NCBI RefSeq assembly: GCF_029637605.1
Contig: NZ_CP121261.1
Coordinates: forward strand, 3,100,001 to 3,164,000
Direction of reading: 5' to 3'
Length of the DNA stretch: 64,000 bases
Origin: Achromobacter spanius
GTDB taxonomy: Bacteria; Pseudomonadota; Gammaproteobacteria; Burkholderiales; Burkholderiaceae_B
Positions 8,571-17,505 of the stretch are shown in pieces (positions within the stretch are counted from its first letter, which is position 1; each line of letters opens with the position of its first letter). The notes beneath the pieces were generated by a model, which saw nothing but the letters and a program-made list of their open reading frames with translations, did not search any database and had not been told where the DNA came from. The position numbers and the translations under genes were made by a program.

Positions 8571-9395
8571 ATGCCCTCTGGCCAATTCCTGATGCATCGC
8601 AGCGCGCTTGCCGGCGTGCAGGCCGTGGCCGCGCGCAGCCGCCACGCCTTTGCGCGGCACACGCATGACCAGTTCGGCATTGGCGTGATGCGCCAGGGCG
8701 CGCAGGTGTCGCACAGCGGACGCGGCCAGGTTCGCGCGGGGCCGGGCCACGTCATCACCGTCAACCCGGGCGAGGTCCACGACGGCGCACCCATTGGCGA
8801 CACCCCGCGCGCCTGGCAGATGCTGTATCTGGACCCGGACGTGGTGGCGCAGGCGGCAAGCGATCTGGACGCGGACGGCCACGCGGGCGCCACCTACGAA
8901 TTTGAACACCCCGCGCAAAGCCAGCCCGCCTTGGCGCGCGACGTATTGGCGTTGTACGGACACGCCATCAGCGGCGGCACCCCGCTCGCCTGCGACGCGC
9001 TGTTGCTGCGGATCCTGGCCCAGGCGCGCGGCGACGGCACGCGGTGGCTGGTGCTTGAGACCGGCCTGAGCGTGCCCGCATCAATTCGCCACGCACGCAG
9101 CCTGATCGACGACGCCCCCGCCGCCACATTGTCGCTGGCGGACCTGGCTGCCGCCAGCGGGCTCAGCCGGTATCAGGCGCTGCGCGCCTTTGCCCGCGCC
9201 ACGGGCCTCACGCCGCATGCGTATCAAATACAGCGGCGCCTGCTGCTGGCGCGCCAGTTGATCCGACGCGGCATGGCACTGGCCGACGCCGCCGCCACCA
9301 GCGGCTTTGCCGACCAAAGCCATATGACGCGGCTGTTCGTTCGAGCCTACGGCGTATCGCCTGGCCACTACGCCATCGCGGCCCGCTCGACCTGA
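8571..9395 (+). CDS. AraC family transcriptional regulator with cupin-like sensor
   Basis: About 274 aa from ATG 8571; a second ATG at 8592 is also possible, and an in-frame extension into the LysR gene is rejected because it lacks family similarity. The N-terminal half is an AraC-binding cupin (HTHDQFGIGVMRQGAQ..GPGHVITVNPGEVHDG). The C-terminal half has two helix-turn-helices ending in FADQSHMTRLFVRAYGVSPGHY. AraC proteins of this layout often sit beside an amino-acid or drug exporter and control it; here the EamA transporter follows 133 bp downstream on the same strand. Confidence 0.85.
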   Translation: MPSGQFLMHRSALAGVQAVAARSRHAFARHTHDQFGIGVMRQGAQVSHSGRGQVRAGPGHVITVNPGEVHDGAPIGDTPRAWQMLYLDPDVVAQAASDLDADGHAGATYEFEHPAQSQPALARDVLALYGHAISGGTPLACDALLLRILAQARGDGTRWLVLETGLSVPASIRHARSLIDDAPAATLSLADLAAASGLSRYQALRAFARATGLTPHAYQIQRRLLLARQLIRRGMALADAAATSGFADQSHMTRLFVRAYGVSPGHYAIAARST

Positions 9396-9398
9396 GAG

Positions 9399-9440
9399 CG
9401 AGTGCGAACCCGAGTCCGAACCCGAACCTGACTCCGAGCC
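9399..9440. repeat. Degenerate hexanucleotide repeat after the AraC gene
   Basis: About seven hexamers in a row (GCGAGT, GCGAAC, CCGAGT, CCGAAC, CCGAAC, CTGACT, CCGAGC) start immediately after the AraC stop codon. This is non-coding low-complexity DNA between the AraC and EamA genes. Confidence 0.6.
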
Positions 9441-9528
9441 CCATCCCGCATTCACCCGCCGCAATTTCGTTCAAGACCGGCCGCGCCCGTCCGTCCTACG
9501 CTGCGTGCTTTCCACGCATGGCACGGCA

Positions 9529-10440
9529 ATGGACACGAACAAACGCATGTGGGGTTATGGCTTTCTGGCAGCGGCCATGGCGCTGGTGGGCAGCACGGTC
9601 ATCGCCAGCAAGATCATCGGGGCGGGCATGCCGCCATTCACGGCCACCGCGCTGCGGTTCGCCATTGCGCTGCCCTGCCTGGCCCTGCTGATGGCGGCCA
9701 CCGGGGCGCGATTACCCCGCCTGCAAAAGCGCGATTGGCTGCTGCTGGCGGCACAGGCCATTGCCGGCAGCGTGGGCTATACGACCCTGTTGATCGCCGG
9801 CCTGCAACGCGCCTCGGCGGTGGATGGCGGCATCATCCTGGGCACCTTGCCGCTGGTGTCCGCCGCCATCGCCGTGCTGGTGCTGGGCGAACGCCCCGGC
9901 AAGGCCACGCTGGGCGCCATAGCCATGGCGGCATTCGGCGTCTGGCTCATGGCTCGCAGTGGGGCAAACGCGGATCGGGCCGCATCGTGGACCGGCAATG
10001 CGCTGATTCTGGGCGCAGTGGTGTGCGAAGGGCTGTTCATCCTGCTCAACAAACGCTTGCGCGTGCCCGTGCCGCCGCTGGCGCTATCGACGGTGATGGC
10101 GGGATTCGGCCTGGCCTTTTCCGCGCTGGCCAGCGTGGCCGAATCGCCTTGGACGTTGAACGTGTCGGCCGACGCCGTGCTGGCGGTGGGTTATTACGCG
10201 CTGGTACCCACGGTGGGAGGCTTCCTGCTCTGGTACGCGGGTGCTGCGCGCGTGCGCGGTTCGGAAGCGGCGCTATTCACCGCGCTGGCGCCGGTGTGCG
10301 CGGTGCTGCTGGCCGCCAGCGTGCTGGGTGAATCGGTCACGCTTGCCCAAGCAGCAGGCATGGGATGCGTGCTGGGCGGCGTGTTGATGCAGGGCCTGGC
10401 CACGCGCTCCGGCCGCGAGCCGTCGGCCACCAAGCACTAA
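9529..10440 (+). CDS. EamA/DMT family transporter
   Basis: About 303 aa from ATG 9529; a GTG at 9505 in the same frame would add eight non-hydrophobic residues. The sequence is almost entirely membrane-spanning with two EamA repeats of five helices each (about residues 8-140 and 150-290), as in drug/metabolite exporters such as RhtA or YdcZ-type permeases. It probably effluxes an amino acid or small metabolite through the inner membrane. The AraC gene just upstream is the likely regulator. It converges with the MarR gene at 10451. Confidence 0.88.
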   Translation: MDTNKRMWGYGFLAAAMALVGSTVIASKIIGAGMPPFTATALRFAIALPCLALLMAATGARLPRLQKRDWLLLAAQAIAGSVGYTTLLIAGLQRASAVDGGIILGTLPLVSAAIAVLVLGERPGKATLGAIAMAAFGVWLMARSGANADRAASWTGNALILGAVVCEGLFILLNKRLRVPVPPLALSTVMAGFGLAFSALASVAESPWTLNVSADAVLAVGYYALVPTVGGFLLWYAGAARVRGSEAALFTALAPVCAVLLAASVLGESVTLAQAAGMGCVLGGVLMQGLATRSGREPSATKH

Positions 10441-10450
10441 GCACTGAACA

Positions 10451-10927
10451 CTACCCACGGCTAAACGCCAGCGCGAACTCGTCGGAAAAAATATCGGCCA
10501 GCGCATGCCGCAACGCGGCGGCGCGTTCAGCGCCATAGGCCGCTTCGAAACGACGCTGCGCATCTTTCCACAGGCGTTTGGACTCGGCAAGTTTGGCGCG
10601 GCCAGCCTCGGTCAGCGCCACGCGGCGGCTGCGGCCATCGCGCTCGTCGCGCGACATTGCCACATAACCGTCTCGTTCCAGCGGCTTCAGATTGTGCGCC
10701 AGCGCCGAGCGATCCAGGACCAGCGCGCGCGCCAGGTCGGTCATGGACGGCGAGCCCGCGCGGGCGATGTGGATCAGGATGGAATGCTGCGACACCTTCA
10801 AGCCGCAGGGCGCAAGCACCGTGTCATACAACTGCGACACGCGCCGGGTCGCCTTGCGCAAGGCGGCGCCATTGCAGACCAGCGGGTCCGTGATGGTGGC
10901 AAGGGCAGAGGGTTCAACGTCGGACAT
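10451..10927 (-). CDS. MarR family transcriptional regulator
   Basis: The 158-aa protein has the MarR winged-helix layout: an N-terminal dimer helix, a DNA-recognition region (SPSMTDLARALVLDRSALAHNLKPLERDGYVAM, about residues 57-90) and the wing (SRDERDGRSRRVALTEAGRAKL). MarR proteins are repressors released by phenolic ligands, oxidants or drugs. It is divergent from the MATE efflux gene at 11104 across 176 bp, so it probably represses that pump and itself. An (AAGGAC)4 microsatellite lies about 24 bp upstream of its start codon. Confidence 0.88.
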   Translation of the reverse strand: MSDVEPSALATITDPLVCNGAALRKATRRVSQLYDTVLAPCGLKVSQHSILIHIARAGSPSMTDLARALVLDRSALAHNLKPLERDGYVAMSRDERDGRSRRVALTEAGRAKLAESKRLWKDAQRRFEAAYGAERAAALRHALADIFSDEFALAFSRG

Positions 10928-10950
10928 GGGGGCAGGAATAGAACAACAAC

Positions 10951-10974
10951 AAGGACAAGGACAAGGACAAGGAC
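10951..10974. repeat. Microsatellite (AAGGAC)4
   Basis: Four perfect AAGGAC hexamers flanked by degenerate units, in the promoter region shared by the divergent marR-like and MATE genes. A change in copy number would alter promoter spacing for the MarR gene. Confidence 0.8.
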
Positions 10975-11045
10975 AAAGGCGAAGGCAAACCGAATCAGGC
11001 TGGTCAATACCCTACTTCCGGGGCGGGCTGTCGTCCAGCCCATTC

Positions 11046-11075
11046 TTGACAGATACTGGCATATGCACGTAAATT
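11046..11075 (+). promoter_or_regulatory. Candidate sigma-70 promoter of the MATE gene
   Basis: A perfect -35 TTGACA at 11046-11051 is followed after 18 bp by TAAATT, about 29 bp upstream of the MATE start codon. The AT-rich island stands out in the GC-rich surroundings. There is no experimental support. Confidence 0.45.
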
Positions 11076-11103
11076 TTATCGCACTCCATTCCGGCCTACG
11101 CTC

Positions 11104-12522
11104 ATGCCTGCCAGCCCCCCATCACCCTCCCCCACGGCAAGCTCCGCCAACGCGCGCCTGCAAGCCATGCTTGAAGCGCCAATCGCCCCCACGCTGGCCC
11201 GGCTGGCCTGGCCCAATATATTGATGATGACGGCGCAGTCCGCCACCAGCCTGATCGAAACCTGGTTCCTGGCGCGGCTGGGCACCTCGGTGCTGGCTGG
11301 CGTGGCGCTGGTGGTGCCGGTGCTGTTCCTGATGGGCAACATGTCGCAAGGCGCAATGGGAGGCGGCATTTCCGCGGCGGTGGCGCGCGCGCTGGGCGGC
11401 GGGCGCCGGCAGGAGGCCGACCAACTGGTGCTGCACGCCGTGGTGCTCAACGCGATTCTGGGCATGCTCTTCTGTGTGCTGATGCTGGCCTTCGGGCCGC
11501 AGTTGTATCGCGCGCTGGGCGCGCAAGGCGAAGCGCTGGACGCCGCGCTGACGTATTCCAACGTGATCTTCGGCGGCATCGTCCTGATGTGGCTGATGAA
11601 CGCTTTTGCCAGCGTCATCCGGGGCACGGGCAACATGCTGGTACCGGGCGCGGTGATCTGCGGCGGGGCCTTGCTGCTGGTTCCCTTGTCGCCCTGCCTG
11701 ATCTTCGGTTGGGGTCCGTTTCCCGCGCTGGGCGTGGCGGGCGGCGGCTGGGCACTGGTCATCTACTACGGCGTGGGCGCGCTGATCCTGGGCCTCTACT
11801 GCGCCAGCGGCCGCAACCCCGCGCGGCTGGTCATCAGCCGGCTGCACTGGACATTGATGCGCAGCATTCTTAGCGTAGGCGCATTGGCCACCCTGAACCC
11901 GCTGCTGACCAATGCCGTGGTGGCGCTAACGGCGGCCTTGGTCGGCGCCTATGCCGGCACGGCCGCGGTGGCCGGCTACGGCATTGCCGTGCGCCTGGAA
12001 TATCTGCTGATGCCCATTGCCTTCGGGCTGGGCGCACCCATGGTCGCCATGGTGGCCTCCAACATCGGCGCGGGGCGGCCCGAGCGCGCCATGCGTATCG
12101 CGTTGACCGGTGGCGCCATGGCCTTCGTGCTGGCAGAAACCATCGGACTGACGGCGGCGATTTTTCCAGAGGCCTGGCTGCGGCTGTTCGGCGCCGAAGA
12201 CCACATGCTGCAAGCCGGCGCCGACTACCTGCGCACCGTCGGCCCTGTGTACGGGTTCTTTGCGTTGGGGTTTTCGATGTACTTCGCCTCGCAAGGCGCG
12301 GGGCGTTTGAAGTGGCCGCTGGTGGCCGGCGGCCTGCGCCTGGCGACGGCGGTGGGCGCGGGCGCCATCGCGCTGCACCTGACCGGGTCGCTGACGGTGT
12401 TCTTCCTGGTGGCGGCCGTGGCGATGTGCCTGTACGGCTTGATCATCCTGGCCGCGGTCGCTTCCGGCTCGTGGTTCGCGCCGGGCCATCTGCAAAAGGC
12501 CCGCCCCTTGGCGCGTTCGTAG
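11104..12522 (+). CDS. MATE family efflux transporter
   Basis: The 472-aa integral membrane protein has about 12 helices in two halves, typical of the MatE (PF01554) fold, including RLAWPNILMMTAQSATSLIETWFLARLG near the N-terminus. MATE pumps export cationic drugs and metabolites in exchange for sodium or protons. It is paired divergently with a MarR regulator, suggesting induction by a toxic compound. Its last 80 bp overlap the 3' end of the convergent LysR gene. Confidence 0.92.
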   Translation: MPASPPSPSPTASSANARLQAMLEAPIAPTLARLAWPNILMMTAQSATSLIETWFLARLGTSVLAGVALVVPVLFLMGNMSQGAMGGGISAAVARALGGGRRQEADQLVLHAVVLNAILGMLFCVLMLAFGPQLYRALGAQGEALDAALTYSNVIFGGIVLMWLMNAFASVIRGTGNMLVPGAVICGGALLLVPLSPCLIFGWGPFPALGVAGGGWALVIYYGVGALILGLYCASGRNPARLVISRLHWTLMRSILSVGALATLNPLLTNAVVALTAALVGAYAGTAAVAGYGIAVRLEYLLMPIAFGLGAPMVAMVASNIGAGRPERAMRIALTGGAMAFVLAETIGLTAAIFPEAWLRLFGAEDHMLQAGADYLRTVGPVYGFFALGFSMYFASQGAGRLKWPLVAGGLRLATAVGAGAIALHLTGSLTVFFLVAAVAMCLYGLIILAAVASGSWFAPGHLQKARPLARS

Positions 12523-13405
12523 GCGGCGCATCGCGCAGCGCGTACGCCACCAGTTCGGCGGCGTATGCCGGCAGTGCGTCACGCACGCACAGCACCAGGT
12601 CGCGCGCGGCCCAGGCGTCGGCCAAAGTCACTCGCTGCACGCCCGCCGCACGCCCCAGGCGCACGGCGGCCACGCGCGGCACGATCGCGATGCCCACGCC
12701 CTGCCCCACCATCCGGCACACGGCATCGAAGCCGCGCAAACGCACGCGGTACGACAACACCTTGCCGCTTCTCCGCGCATGGTGCGCAATATGGTCTTGC
12801 AAGGCGCTGCCTTCGACCAGCCCCACAAAATCCTCGTCCGCCACCTCGCTCAGCATGACGGACGAACGCTGCGCCAGCGCATGGCCGCGCGGCACGATCA
12901 CGGTCAGCGGATCATGGCGGAAGGTCTGGGTGTGCAGCCCATGCAGGTCCGCCGAGTCCGCCAGCACGCCGATATCGCAGGTGCCCGCGCGCAAGGCATC
13001 GGCGATTTCCAGGCTGGGCTTTTCTTCCAGGTCCACTGACACGCGGGGATGGTCGCGCAGAAAATCGCCCAGCACGGGCGGCAGGTATTCGCTTAAGGCA
13101 GTGGTGTTGCACAGCACGCGCACGTGCCCTTTCAGGCCGTGGCCAAAATGATCGAGTTCGCCGCGCATGCGGTCGATCTGCGCCAGCACGACGCGCGCAT
13201 GGTGCGCCAGCGTCTGGCCGGCCGGGGTGGGTTCCACGCCGCGATGCGCGCGCAGCAACAGCGGCACGCCCAGGTCGCCCTCCATGCCCCGGATGCGCTC
13301 GCTGGCCGACGCCAGCGTCATATGGCTGCGCTTGGCGCCCGCTGTGATGGAGCCCGATTCCTGCACGTTGAGGAAAAGACGAAGGTCGGTCAGGTCGAAT
13401 CGCAT
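12443..13405 (-). CDS. LysR family transcriptional regulator
   Basis: 320 aa from ATG 13405, chosen because the LysR fold begins there (MRFDLTDLRLFLNVQESGSITAGAKRSHMT); longer in-frame starts add unrelated residues. It has an HTH followed by the effector-binding domain (GHVRVLCNTTALSEYLPPVLGDFL). The C-terminal 26 codons overlap the MATE gene on the other strand. It is divergent from the TauE/SafE permease at 13647, its probable target, and a perfect 19-bp palindrome lies 22 bp upstream of its start. Confidence 0.87.
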   Translation of the reverse strand: MRFDLTDLRLFLNVQESGSITAGAKRSHMTLASASERIRGMEGDLGVPLLLRAHRGVEPTPAGQTLAHHARVVLAQIDRMRGELDHFGHGLKGHVRVLCNTTALSEYLPPVLGDFLRDHPRVSVDLEEKPSLEIADALRAGTCDIGVLADSADLHGLHTQTFRHDPLTVIVPRGHALAQRSSVMLSEVADEDFVGLVEGSALQDHIAHHARRSGKVLSYRVRLRGFDAVCRMVGQGVGIAIVPRVAAVRLGRAAGVQRVTLADAWAARDLVLCVRDALPAYAAELVAYALRDAPPTNAPRGGPFADGPARTTSRKRPRPG

Positions 13406-13426
13406 GCGGCCAGCGTAGCACGCGAG

Positions 13427-13445
13427 CCTATGGCTCAGCCATAGG
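13427..13445. promoter_or_regulatory. Candidate LysR operator, CCTATGGCTCAGCCATAGG
   Basis: A perfect palindrome of 9+1+9 bp containing the T-N11-A pattern typical of LysR boxes, 22-40 bp upstream of the LysR start. A further half site, ATGGCTAT, follows directly. It is probably an autoregulatory site also controlling the divergent permease. Confidence 0.65.
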
Positions 13446-13646
13446 ATGGCTATGCAAGATCCCGATACTGACGGCGGCGCATTGCGGCGCAGAATTCGTC
13501 TGTCGATGACTTGAATAGCCTTATAAAATGACGATTTCCATTCCAAGCCGATATCCGGCCGGCAAGCACGCCTGCCCTGCTGACCACCGCGCATTCGTCG
13601 CCAGCATCAGGCAAGACCATAGCCCTACCCGCCACATGGCGGCGAC

Positions 13647-14417
13647 ATGACGACGATGGATCTCCTGCCCGGCGGCACCCCGGCAATACTGGCCGCCGTC
13701 GTGTCCGTGTTCGTCCTGGCCGGTGTGGTCAAGGGCGTGGTGGGCTTGGGGCTGCCCACCATTTCCATGGCATTGCTGGCCTTGGTGATGGCGCCCGCGC
13801 AAGCCGCCGCCTTGCTGATCGTGCCGTCCTTGATCACCAACCTGTGGCAGGCGCGCCCCTGGCCCATGTTGGCGCCTACGCTGCGGCGCATCGGCACCAT
13901 GCAGGTCGGCGTGTGCGTGGGAACGCTGGCCGGTGCGATGTGGCTGGGCGCGCCCAGCGGGCGTTGGTCCAGTGTCTGCCTGGGGCTGGCGCTGATTGCC
14001 TATGCCGCGTGGGGCCTGTTTGGATCGCCGCCCAGCGTGCCGCGCCGGCACGAGCGTGTGCTGGGCGCGCTGGTGGGCACGATCACCGGCGTGATCACGG
14101 CGGCCACCGGGGTGTTCGTGATCCCCGCCGTGCCCTACCTGCAAGCCTTGAACCTGGGCAAGGACGGATTGATCCAGGCCATGGGCATTTCATTCACGGT
14201 GTCGACCTTGGCGCTGGCGGCGGGCCTGTGGGTCAACGGCGGCTACAGCCCGGGCGCGGCCAGCGCATCCCTGCTGATGCTGCTGCCCGCGCTGGCCGGC
14301 ATGGCGCTGGGGCAATGGCTGCGGGGCAAGCTGTCTGCCCGCACATTCAAGCTGTTTTTCATGATCAGCCTGGCCTTGCTGGGCGCGTGGCAGGTGGCCC
14401 AGGGCTGGACGGGCTAA
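13647..14417 (+). CDS. TauE/SafE family sulfite/sulfonate exporter-like permease
   Basis: The 256-aa membrane protein has about eight helices in two repeats (VFVLAGVVKGVVGLGLPTISMALL near the N-terminus and LVGTITGVITAATGVFVIPAVPYLQAL centrally), the signature of TauE/SafE proteins (PF01925). Family members export sulfite, sulfoacetate or other organic anions; the substrate here is unknown. It is divergent from a LysR gene and converges with an SDR gene, with no enzyme partner on the same strand. Confidence 0.88.
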   Translation: MTTMDLLPGGTPAILAAVVSVFVLAGVVKGVVGLGLPTISMALLALVMAPAQAAALLIVPSLITNLWQARPWPMLAPTLRRIGTMQVGVCVGTLAGAMWLGAPSGRWSSVCLGLALIAYAAWGLFGSPPSVPRRHERVLGALVGTITGVITAATGVFVIPAVPYLQALNLGKDGLIQAMGISFTVSTLALAAGLWVNGGYSPGAASASLLMLLPALAGMALGQWLRGKLSARTFKLFFMISLALLGAWQVAQGWTG

Positions 14418-14470
14418 GCCGCGATCAGCGCGCGGTTTGACTGCCCACCGCGCCCAATGCGCCCCGCCCG

Positions 14471-15292
14471 TCATGCCGCCAGGCGCCGCTCATCCACGAA
14501 GCCAATGGACACCGACATGTCGCGCCAGCGCGCCAGTTCCTGCTGCACCGATTGGATCTTGCCGCGCGCCTGGTCAAACGCATCGCGCCCCAGAAACAGA
14601 TGCAGCGGCGCGTACTGCGCCTCTGCCGCCTGAATCAGCGCCTGCGCCGCCTTGGCCGCATCGCCGCCGTCATGCGCCTGGACTGCGCGCGCGGCCCGTT
14701 CGGGAGAGCCGCCGCCATCACGCGGCGATACCGCCCGCATGGCGCCCGGATAGACCAGCGACACGCGCACGCCCCACGGCGCGGCTTGCGCCGCCAACGC
14801 CTCGGTCATGCCGCACACCGCGAACTTGGCGGCACTGTAAGCGCCCCACTCGGCATGCCTGCCATCAAAGCCCAGGATCGACGAGACATTGATGACATGC
14901 CCGCTGCCCTGCGACCGCATGCGCGGCAGCACCGCGCGGATCATGTTGAGCGCGCCGAAGACATTGATATCAAACGCGGCGCGCACGTCGGCGTCGGACA
15001 ACTCATCCAGCGAGCCCGGGCATGCCGCGCGCGCGTTGTTCACCAGCACATCCACACGGCCGAAGGCGGCCATGGTGGCGGCCACCGCGCGGCGCACGCT
15101 GCGCTCATCGGCCACGTCCACCGTCAACGGCAGAAACTGGCCTTCCAGCTTCGCGCCCACCGCGTCCAGCAATGCATCGCCATCCCGCGACGTCGCCGCC
15201 ACCTTGTGTCCCAGGTCCAGCAGCATCCGCACCAATGCCAGGCCCAGGCCCGTCGATGCGCCCGTCACCAACCAGATTTTTTCGGATTTCAT
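14471..15292 (-). CDS. Short-chain dehydrogenase/reductase (SDR)
   Basis: 273 aa from ATG 15292, chosen for AAGGGA about 8 nt upstream and because the Rossmann fold begins at KIWLVTGASTGLGLAL. Classical SDR elements are present: TGxxxGxG, NNARA (in place of NNAG) and the catalytic YSAAK. It oxidises or reduces an alcohol or carbonyl with NAD(P)H; the substrate is unknown. A LysR gene lies upstream in the same direction (204 bp gap). The 3' end converges with the TauE/SafE gene. Confidence 0.88.
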   Translation of the reverse strand: MKSEKIWLVTGASTGLGLALVRMLLDLGHKVAATSRDGDALLDAVGAKLEGQFLPLTVDVADERSVRRAVAATMAAFGRVDVLVNNARAACPGSLDELSDADVRAAFDINVFGALNMIRAVLPRMRSQGSGHVINVSSILGFDGRHAEWGAYSAAKFAVCGMTEALAAQAAPWGVRVSLVYPGAMRAVSPRDGGGSPERAARAVQAHDGGDAAKAAQALIQAAEAQYAPLHLFLGRDAFDQARGKIQSVQQELARWRDMSVSIGFVDERRLAA

Positions 15293-15495
15293 GCGATTCC
15301 CTTCCCTTGCTTGTCGTGCTTGCGGCCTCCGGCAAGATGCCTGGCGGCCGGCTCGGGACCATGCATTCCGTGACGAAAGCATCGACCCCAAGCCTGGAAG
15401 GGATATTAAGAATCGAGCGTGGGCGCGTACAGTCTCGTTCTTGCTGGAAACCTGCCTATTCCTACGTTGATGCGGCGCCGGGGTCGGCGCGAAAC

Positions 15496-16383
15496 TCAGC
15501 GCGAAAACCGCCGCCGTTGCCCGGTCTGCCGAACCGCCGCCACCAAACCCTGCACCGCGGATTCTTCTGAACGCAGGTAGGCGTAGAAGCGCGCCGCCGG
15601 CAAATCAGGCATGCCGTCCTCGCGCGACAAGGCGCGCAGGCCCTCGCGCAACTGGCTGCGCGCCACTGGCGCCACGGCAAAGCCCGCCTGTGCCGCGGCC
15701 AGGCAGCCCGCCATGCTGCCGCTTTCAAACGCCGGCAGCCACGGCTTGCCGGCCTGCGAGAGGACCGTGATGGCCGCCGCGCGGTACACGCACGGATCCG
15801 GAAACACCGCCAAGGGCACGGACGCATCAGGATCCCACGGTTGGTCATCGCCCCAGGCCCACACCAAATCCTCTTCCCACAGCAGTTCGCCCTCGTCTTG
15901 CACGCGCGCACATTGCTTGCCGAAGACCACGTCCAGCTTGCCGCGCGCCTGCTGGCGCAGCAGGTCGGCGGTGATGCCCACCTTCAGCTCGATCGACGCA
16001 TCCGGGTGCGCCCGATGAAAGGCTTGCAGCACGTGCGCCAGCCATGCGCCCGCGAAGTCCTCGGACGAACCGATCCGCAAGCGCCCCTTCAAACGCGCGC
16101 CGCTCAAGCGGGCGCGGGCCTCGCGTTCCAGGTCGACGATGTTGCGGGCGTAGGCGTACAGCGTCTGACCGGGGGGCGTCAGTTCGAAGCTGCGCGTGGT
16201 GCGCGCAAGCAGCGTGGCGCCGGCCAGCATTTCAAGCCGCTTGATGTGGCCGCTGACCGCCGACGGCGTCAACGCCAGCGCATCGGCGGCCAGCGCAAAG
16301 CCGCCGCAGTCGACCACTTCGATAAAGGTGCGCAACAAGGTCAGGTCCAGCACTGCGCCTGCCGTGTCGTTGAGGGTGTCCAT
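15496..16383 (-). CDS. LysR family transcriptional regulator
   Basis: The 295-aa LysR protein has an HTH at about residues 15-75 (LTLLRTFIEVVDCGGFALAADALALTPSAVSGHIKRLE) and a ligand domain beginning KGRLRIGSSEDFAG. It is divergent from the alpha/beta hydrolase gene across 113 bp and upstream of the SDR gene on the same strand, so either may be its target. The intergenic region is AT-rich but no clear symmetrical operator was seen. Confidence 0.86.
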   Translation of the reverse strand: MDTLNDTAGAVLDLTLLRTFIEVVDCGGFALAADALALTPSAVSGHIKRLEMLAGATLLARTTRSFELTPPGQTLYAYARNIVDLEREARARLSGARLKGRLRIGSSEDFAGAWLAHVLQAFHRAHPDASIELKVGITADLLRQQARGKLDVVFGKQCARVQDEGELLWEEDLVWAWGDDQPWDPDASVPLAVFPDPCVYRAAAITVLSQAGKPWLPAFESGSMAGCLAAAQAGFAVAPVARSQLREGLRALSREDGMPDLPAARFYAYLRSEESAVQGLVAAVRQTGQRRRFSR

Positions 16384-16496
16384 CGCTATCGCCTGTTAAT
16401 TCACGAAGTGTTGATAATAGACCTTCATTCATCACCAATCATGACAACTCGACCGGGTATCGTGACCGCATCATCGCAACCCAAGGAGCCACCGCC

Positions 16497-17429
16497 ATGT
16501 CCGCCTACGCCCAGGTCCAAACCCCCTTGCTGGATATCGCCTACCTGGAATGGAACCCCGCCGGGTCGCGCACCGCCGTGCTGGTACATGGCTGGCCGGA
16601 CAGTCCGGAATGCTGGAATCCTGTCGCGACACGCTTGGCCGCGGAAGGCTACCGCGTGCTGTGCCCCGCGCTGCGTGGCTTTGGACCGACGCGCTTTCGG
16701 CACGCCGCCACGCCACGCAGTGGCGAGCTAGCCGCGCTGGGGCGCGATCTGCTGGACTTCATCGACGCGCTGGCCTTGGACCGCCCCACGCTGGTCGGCC
16801 ACGATTGGGGCGCGCGCGCCGCCGCCAACGCCTGCGGCCTGCGGCCCGGCGTGGCGACGCAACTGATACTGCTGTCGGTGGGCTACGGCACCAACGACCC
16901 GAACCAGGTACTGCCGCTTACGCAGGCGCGCAACTATTGGTACCACTGGTACATGGCCACGCCCCGGGGCGCGGCCACCGTGCGCGACGACCGCCAGGCC
17001 TTTGCCCGCATGATGTGGGACACCTGGTCGCCCGGCGTCTGGTACACGCAGGCCGATTTCGAGGAAGCGGCGCGCGCGTTCGACAACCCCGACTGGGCCG
17101 ACATCGTGCTGCATTCCTACCGGCAACGCTGGGGGCACGCCGAGGGCGAGCCGGCCTACGCAGCCGACACAGCCCAACTCACGCCCGCGCCCGTCTTGAC
17201 GGTACCCACCCTGGTGCTGCACGGTGGCGCCGACGCCTGCAACCACCCCGCCACGTCCGAGGGCAAGGAACACTTTTTCAGCGGCGCTTATGAACGCCAA
17301 GTCCTGGACGGCGTAGGCCATTTCCCGCAGCGGGAAGCCCCGCAGGCCGTGGCGGATGCCATCCTGCGGTTCTGCGCGACACCCGGGAATGCCACCCCGC
17401 CGGGCAGCCCGCCACGGAATGGCGGATAA
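16497..17429 (+). CDS. Alpha/beta hydrolase, epoxide hydrolase-like
   Basis: The 310-aa protein has the oxyanion motif VLVHGWPDS and nucleophile elbow LVGHDWGARAA, where the nucleophile is Asp, not Ser. This is the pattern of epoxide hydrolases and haloalkane dehalogenases. The catalytic His is in GVGHFPQREAP near the C-terminus. AAGGAG sits ideally before the ATG. It probably hydrolyses an epoxide or related electrophile in the cytosol. It is divergent from a LysR gene and followed by a terminator at 17442. Confidence 0.85.
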   Translation: MSAYAQVQTPLLDIAYLEWNPAGSRTAVLVHGWPDSPECWNPVATRLAAEGYRVLCPALRGFGPTRFRHAATPRSGELAALGRDLLDFIDALALDRPTLVGHDWGARAAANACGLRPGVATQLILLSVGYGTNDPNQVLPLTQARNYWYHWYMATPRGAATVRDDRQAFARMMWDTWSPGVWYTQADFEEAARAFDNPDWADIVLHSYRQRWGHAEGEPAYAADTAQLTPAPVLTVPTLVLHGGADACNHPATSEGKEHFFSGAYERQVLDGVGHFPQREAPQAVADAILRFCATPGNATPPGSPPRNGG

Positions 17430-17441
17430 TCCGTCTGTTTC

Positions 17442-17466
17442 CCGCCGCGCAACGCGGCGGATTTTT
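17442..17466 (+). terminator. Rho-independent terminator after the epoxide hydrolase-like gene
   Basis: 8-bp GC stem CCGCCGCG / CGCGGCGG with a CAA loop, followed by ATTTTT, 12 bp after the stop codon. Confidence 0.85.
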
Positions 17467-17505
17467 GTGGGCGCGTAGCGCGCCCGACAGCATTCGGAGT
17501 CAACT

